Below, one piece after another: positions 12,619-15,844 of a DNA stretch of 15,844 nt. The DNA comes from Nocardioides sp. (lineage in GTDB: Bacteria > Actinomycetota > Actinomycetes > Propionibacteriales > Nocardioidaceae): assembly GCA_025965295.1 (NCBI GenBank), contig JAOPXF010000041.1:1-15844 (forward strand), given 5' to 3'. Each line of letters opens with the position of its first letter. The first letter of the stretch is position 1. Both the position numbers and the translations under genes were made by a program. Under the pieces are notes generated by a model that did not search any database, had not been told where the DNA came from, and worked only from the letters and a program-made list of their open reading frames with translations.

Positions 12619-12654
12619 TGTGCTGCTCCTCGGATCGAGACGTGCTCCCATGAC

Positions 12655-12664
12655 GTGACGTCAC
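12655..12664. promoter_or_regulatory. Palindrome GTGACGTCAC in the crgA/DUF881 divergent region
   Basis: A perfect 10-bp palindrome, preceded by another TGAC unit (TGACGTGACGTCACC). It lies 25-34 nt upstream of the predicted DUF881 transcription start and 37-46 nt upstream of the crgA start, where a regulator could act on both. Confidence 0.35.
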
Positions 12665-12675
12665 CGGTCGCGGGC

Positions 12676-12681
12676 TACCTT
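12676..12681 (+). promoter_or_regulatory. -10 box for the DUF881 gene (leaderless type)
   Basis: TACCTT lies exactly 7 nt before the GTG at 12689, with no Shine-Dalgarno, supporting that start. No clear -35 was found. Confidence 0.5.
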
Positions 12682-12688
12682 AGTCCGC

Positions 12689-13474
12689 GTGACTCCCGGA
12701 TCCCACGCGCGGCCCACAGAGGACGCCCCGGACCCCCCGCGCCCGCCGCGCCGGGGCTGGGCCGCCTGGCGGATCGGGACCCCGCTGGTGATCCTGCTGA
12801 GTGGCGGGCTCTTCGTCGTCAGCGCCCAGAACAGCGAGGGCACCGACCTGCGCCCCGGTCGCTACACGGACCTCGCCTCCCTGGTCAGCAACGAGGCCGA
12901 CGACTACGACGCCCTCAAGCAGCGGGTCACCGATCTGAACGCCGACGTCGCCACCCTCACCAAGTCGGTCGACGACCGTGAGGTCAAGCGCTACCAGCGC
13001 AAGATCGAGAGGCTCGAGGACCCGGCGGGACTGGTGCCCCGCTCCGGACCGGGCATCACCGTCACCCTGTCCGACGCCCCCGAGGACGTCATCAACTCCA
13101 CGACCGTCGACCTCAACTACCTCGTCGTGCACCAGCAGGACATCCAGGCGGTCGTCAACGCCATGTGGAAGGCCGGCGCCTCGGCGGTCACCATCCAGGG
13201 ACAGCGGGTGGTCTCCACCACCGGCATCAAGTGCGAGGGCAACGCGGTGCAGCTGCAGGGCTTCCCCTACTCGCAGCCCTACGTGATCTCCGCGGTCGGC
13301 AGCACCAGCGCGCTCGTCGACGCGATCGACACCGACGACTACCTCCGGGTCTACCGCGACCAGGCCGCGGACCCCGAGATCTCCGTCGGCTGGGACCTGC
13401 AGGTCGAGGACTCCATCACCGCACCCGCCTTCGACGGTCTCCTCGACCTCAACTACGCCGAGCCGCTCCGCTAG
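12689..13474 (+). CDS. DUF881 family protein
   Basis: A 261-residue protein with a Pro/Arg-rich cytoplasmic N-terminus, one membrane helix (about 29-46, IGTPLVILLSGGLFVVSA), a coiled-coil segment (about 63-113, DYDALKQRVTDLNADVATL and beyond), and an extracytoplasmic DUF881 domain. The domain shows GPGITVTLSDAP, VDLNYLVVHQQDIQAVVNAMW, AGASAVTIQGQRV and the two Cys-free sheets typical of the family; a single Cys is in GIKCEGN. In Mycobacterium the equivalent is Rv0012, next to crgA, and a cell division or envelope role is suspected from context only. The GTG start is supported by the -10 box 7 nt upstream. It converges tightly on pknB, with only 9 nt between stops. Confidence 0.92.
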   Translation: MTPGSHARPTEDAPDPPRPPRRGWAAWRIGTPLVILLSGGLFVVSAQNSEGTDLRPGRYTDLASLVSNEADDYDALKQRVTDLNADVATLTKSVDDREVKRYQRKIERLEDPAGLVPRSGPGITVTLSDAPEDVINSTTVDLNYLVVHQQDIQAVVNAMWKAGASAVTIQGQRVVSTTGIKCEGNAVQLQGFPYSQPYVISAVGSTSALVDAIDTDDYLRVYRDQAADPEISVGWDLQVEDSITAPAFDGLLDLNYAEPLR

Positions 13475-13503
13475 CCGCCCGGGCTACGGCCGGCGCCGGC
13501 CGT
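13472..13503. terminator. Hairpins joining two convergent stop codons
   Basis: TAGCC (13472-13476) pairs with GGCTA (13482-13486) across GCCCG; the arms are the DUF881 stop (TAG) and the pknB stop (CTA on this strand). Next to it, 13486-13503 is a perfect 18-bp palindrome (ACGGCCGGCGCCGGCCGT) within the pknB end. Together they could end transcription from both sides. No T-tract. Confidence 0.5.
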
Positions 13504-15256
13504 CGACGCTGGGTGACTCGGTCGGCAGCAGCGTCGGCGACTCGGTCGGCGTCTCCGTCGGCGAGGGTGACTCCGACGGCTCCTCGTACGTCGACACCAC
13601 GATCGTGACCGTCGAACCCTGGGACGGGGTCTGGCCGGCCGTCGGGCTCTGCTGGATGACGGTGCCCTTGGGCTCGGTGGTGTTCGGGGACGGCACGACG
13701 TCGGGCACGAAACCGGCGTCCCGGATCGCCCTCTCGGCGTCGGCCTGCTGCATCCCGACCACGTCCGGCACCTTCTCGGGGCCGTCTGAGTAGAAGATCG
13801 TGACGGTGCTGTTCGCCTCGACCTGGGTCCCGGCGGGCGGGGACGTCTCGACGACCTGCCCCTTGCGCTCGTCGGACTCGCGTTCCTCCTGGACCACCTT
13901 GAGCCCGGCGTCGCGGAGCGCGGCCGCGGCATCGGTGCGGAGCTGCCCGACCACGCTCGGGACCGTGACCTCCGGCTTGCCGGTGGAGACGACGAGGTTC
14001 ACCTCCGTGTCGGGGTCGACGTACTGGTCGCGGTTGGGCGCCTGGCTGATCACGTGGTCGGCCGCCACCGTGTCGCTGGCTTCGTACTGGATCGGGAGCG
14101 CGACCGCGAGCCCGGCGTCGCCGATCGCGGCCCGCGCCTTCTGCTCGGTGAGGCCGACGACGTTGGGGACGGCAACCTGGTCGGGTGGGCTCTCGAACAT
14201 CCGGGGCAGCAGGTACGCCGCGCCAGCGATGATCAGCACGAGCAGCAGCCCGAGCGCGACGAGCAGACCGGTGCGGCTCCGGTCGTCGTCGTCGTCCTCG
14301 GGCGGCAGCGCGGGGCGGACCGAGGTCGCGTCGTACGCCGGCGGGACGGCCGGGACCACGGTGGTCGCGGCGGTCGGGACGGGGGCGGCGGCGGCGTGCA
14401 CCGGCCGGCCGGCGAGGTAGCGCTCGATGTCGCTGCGCATCGCGGCGGCCGACTGGTAGCGGTCCTCGAGGCGCTTGGCGAGCGCCTTCATCACGATCGC
14501 GTCGATCTCCGGGGGGAGGTCGGTGTCGTGGTCGGACGGGGGTGCCGCGGGCTCGCGGACGTGCTGGTAGGCCACCGCGACCGGGCTGTCGCCGATGAAG
14601 GGCGGCCGGCCGGTCAGCAGCTCGTAGAGCAGGCAGCCGGCGGAGTAGACGTCGGAGCGGGAGTCGACGGTCTCGCCGCGAGCCTGCTCGGGCGAGAGGT
14701 ACTGGGCGGTGCCGACGACCGCGGCGGTCTGGGTCATCGTGGACGAGGCGTCGCTCATCGCCCGGGCGATGCCGAAGTCCATGACCTTCACGTCGCCGCT
14801 CGGGGTGAGCATCACGTTGCCGGGCTTGATGTCGCGGTGGATGATTCCCGCGCGGTGGCTGTAGTCGAGGGCGGAGAGCACGCCGCTGGTGATCTCGAGG
14901 GCGCGCTCGGGCAGGATCTTGCGGCCCTCGCGGATGATGTCGCGCAGCGTCCGCCCGGCGACGTACTCCATGACGATGTAGGGCTGGGCGACGTCGGACC
15001 CGTCGGTCGACATCTCCTCGCCGGTGTCGTAGACCGCGACGATCGCCGGGTGGTTGAGGGACGCCGACGACTGCGCCTCGCGGCGGAAGCGGGCCTGGAA
15101 CGTCGCGTCGCTCGCCAGGTCGGTGCGCAACCGCTTGACAGCGACCACGCGCCCGAGGCGCGTGTCGATGCCCTTGCGGACCTCGGCCATGCCCCCGCGG
15201 CCGAGGAGCTCGCCGAGCTCGTAGCGGCCGCCGACGGTCGGCTGTGGGGTGCTCAT
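13484..15256 (-). CDS. pknB: Serine/threonine protein kinase PknB with PASTA domains
   Basis: A 590-residue transmembrane kinase that senses peptidoglycan fragments and phosphorylates cell division and wall synthesis proteins. The kinase domain (about 12-282) has the GRGGMAEV glycine loop, Lys41 in VAVKRL, HRDIKPGN (Asp142), DFG (Asp160) and an activation loop TMTQTAAVVGTAQYLSPEQ whose Thr175/Thr177 match the autophosphorylated pair of mycobacterial PknB. An acidic juxtamembrane stretch (EDDDDD) precedes a single helix (329-350). Three PASTA repeats follow (about 361-428, 429-495, 496-560), starting VPNVVG, VPSVVG and VPDVVG, versus four in M. tuberculosis PknB, and a Ser/Pro/Glu-rich tail. 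GAGAGG lies 9 nt upstream of the ATG, which overlaps the upstream gene's stop (ATGA). Coupled expression with that gene is likely. Confidence 0.96.
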   Translation of the reverse strand: MSTPQPTVGGRYELGELLGRGGMAEVRKGIDTRLGRVVAVKRLRTDLASDATFQARFRREAQSSASLNHPAIVAVYDTGEEMSTDGSDVAQPYIVMEYVAGRTLRDIIREGRKILPERALEITSGVLSALDYSHRAGIIHRDIKPGNVMLTPSGDVKVMDFGIARAMSDASSTMTQTAAVVGTAQYLSPEQARGETVDSRSDVYSAGCLLYELLTGRPPFIGDSPVAVAYQHVREPAAPPSDHDTDLPPEIDAIVMKALAKRLEDRYQSAAAMRSDIERYLAGRPVHAAAAPVPTAATTVVPAVPPAYDATSVRPALPPEDDDDDRSRTGLLVALGLLLVLIIAGAAYLLPRMFESPPDQVAVPNVVGLTEQKARAAIGDAGLAVALPIQYEASDTVAADHVISQAPNRDQYVDPDTEVNLVVSTGKPEVTVPSVVGQLRTDAAAALRDAGLKVVQEERESDERKGQVVETSPPAGTQVEANSTVTIFYSDGPEKVPDVVGMQQADAERAIRDAGFVPDVVPSPNTTEPKGTVIQQSPTAGQTPSQGSTVTIVVSTYEEPSESPSPTETPTESPTLLPTESPSVDGRRRP

Positions 15257-15844
15257 CGAACTGGCCTCTCTGGATCGTGGTCGCCCGGCGCCCGCGAGGC
15301 GGTCGGTGACGACGTCGGTGCCCGGGACGGGCTCGGCGAGGCCGACGCGGGTGCGGAGGCCGGGACCGACGGCGACGGGGTGTCGGAGGGGGTCCCGGAG
15401 GGCGACTCGGTCGGGGTCTCGGTGGGGGCGGAGCTCGACGGCGCGGTGGGGGCCGACGAGGACGCGCTCGACTCGGGCGCCGACGGACTGCGGGTGCTCG
15501 GCTCCTGGCTGGGCTCCTGGCTGGGCTCCTGGGACTGCGAGGCGCTCTTCGACGGCTTGCCGGTGCGGCCCGGGTCCGGGGCCGTGGGCTCGTCCCCGCC
15601 GCCGTTGGCGACGAGGGCGAAGACGACGACCGCCGCGAGCAGCAGCGCCACGAGGATGACCAGCCAGGGAAAGGCGCGCCGTCGCCGGTCGCCGGTGGAG
15701 TGTGCCGGCGCCACGGGAGTGGCCGTCGTGGGCGGGCCCGCCGCGGCAGCCCCGGCGGCCCCGGCAGCTGCGACCGGGGGGAGCACCTGGGTGTGGTCGC
15801 CGGTGGTCGGCGGCACCGCCACGATCGCGGTCGCCGCGGTCGCC
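15253..15844 (-). CDS. pknA: Probable PknA-type serine/threonine kinase, C-terminal end (5' part outside window)
   Basis: The frame is open to the window edge, giving the last 196 residues. No kinase domain is inside the window. An Ala/Pro/Thr-rich juxtamembrane part (DHTQVLPPVAAAGAAGAAAA) leads through basic RRRRAFPW to one membrane helix (WLVILVALLLAAVVVFALVA), followed by a low-complexity Ser/Pro/Thr extracellular tail, with a QEPS repeat from three 12-bp units at 15500-15532. A kinase juxtamembrane region with helix and short disordered tail, ending in an ATGA overlap with pknB, is what PknA looks like in the pknA-pknB operon of Actinobacteria. Without the kinase domain this is inference from position; another membrane protein is possible. 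Confidence 0.7.
   Translation of the reverse strand, partial: ATAATAIVAVPPTTGDHTQVLPPVAAAGAAGAAAAGPPTTATPVAPAHSTGDRRRRAFPWLVILVALLLAAVVVFALVANGGGDEPTAPDPGRTGKPSKSASQSQEPSQEPSQEPSTRSPSAPESSASSSAPTAPSSSAPTETPTESPSGTPSDTPSPSVPASAPASASPSPSRAPTSSPTASRAPGDHDPERPVR

Noticed and set aside
15500..15532. 12-bp tandem units as a CRISPR-like or regulatory repeat
   Set aside because: They are directly adjacent, lack spacers, and simply encode the QEPS repeats in the Ser/Pro tail.

Overview
The window is high-GC (roughly 70% by eye) actinobacterial chromosome. The gene order gyrA, DUF3566 membrane protein, tRNA-Ile, small DLW-39 protein, tRNA-Ala, then cyclophilin, rhomboid, crgA, DUF881 protein and pknB/pknA is the conserved block near the replication origin in Actinobacteria (Mycobacterium has the same backbone from gyrA to pknA). 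GTG starts, GTGA/ATGA overlaps, and the style of the proteins and of the dispersed intergenic palindromes suggest Nocardioides or another Nocardioidaceae; that assignment is inference.

Layout. (1) 1-2162: 3' end of gyrA, a DUF3566 gene overlapping it, tRNA-Ile(GAT), a 41-residue DLW-39-type gene and tRNA-Ala(TGC). (2) 2163-9492: about 7 kb of accessory genes between tRNA-Ala and the core block. It holds two divergent lipoprotein genes; a leftward operon of a FadR-like GntR regulator, a sterol desaturase/fatty-acid hydroxylase-like membrane enzyme and an MBL-fold hydrolase; and, rightward, a SURF1-like protein, a DUF3817 membrane protein, a patatin-like phospholipase and a PlsC-like acyltransferase. 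Lipid and membrane chemistry dominates. (3) 9493-15844: the core resumes with a leftward membrane-anchored protein built from 11-residue amphipathic repeats, divergent cyclophilin and zinc-finger rhomboid protease genes, a leftward CrgA-like protein that looks internally duplicated, a rightward DUF881 protein, and leftward pknB with the end of a probable pknA. These core genes belong to the cell division and cell wall control neighbourhood.

Signals. Several genes have a TANNNT -10 hexamer exactly 7 nt before the start codon and no Shine-Dalgarno, so leaderless transcription is likely. Related palindromic repeats occur four times, and three of these lie in convergent gene junctions. A second palindrome family occurs at 6275 and 11871. 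The rhomboid/crgA junction holds three further hairpins and a group of DnaA-box-like 9-mers. The GntR promoter region has a clear -35/-10 pair and two palindromic candidate operators.

No transposase, integrase, CRISPR array or obvious new defence system was seen. The most unusual items are the duplicated CrgA, the 11-mer repeat protein, the DnaA-box-like cluster and the repeat-marked convergent junctions. No stretch over 300 bases lacks a gene; the longest, 11862-12147, is described in the entries for its palindromes.
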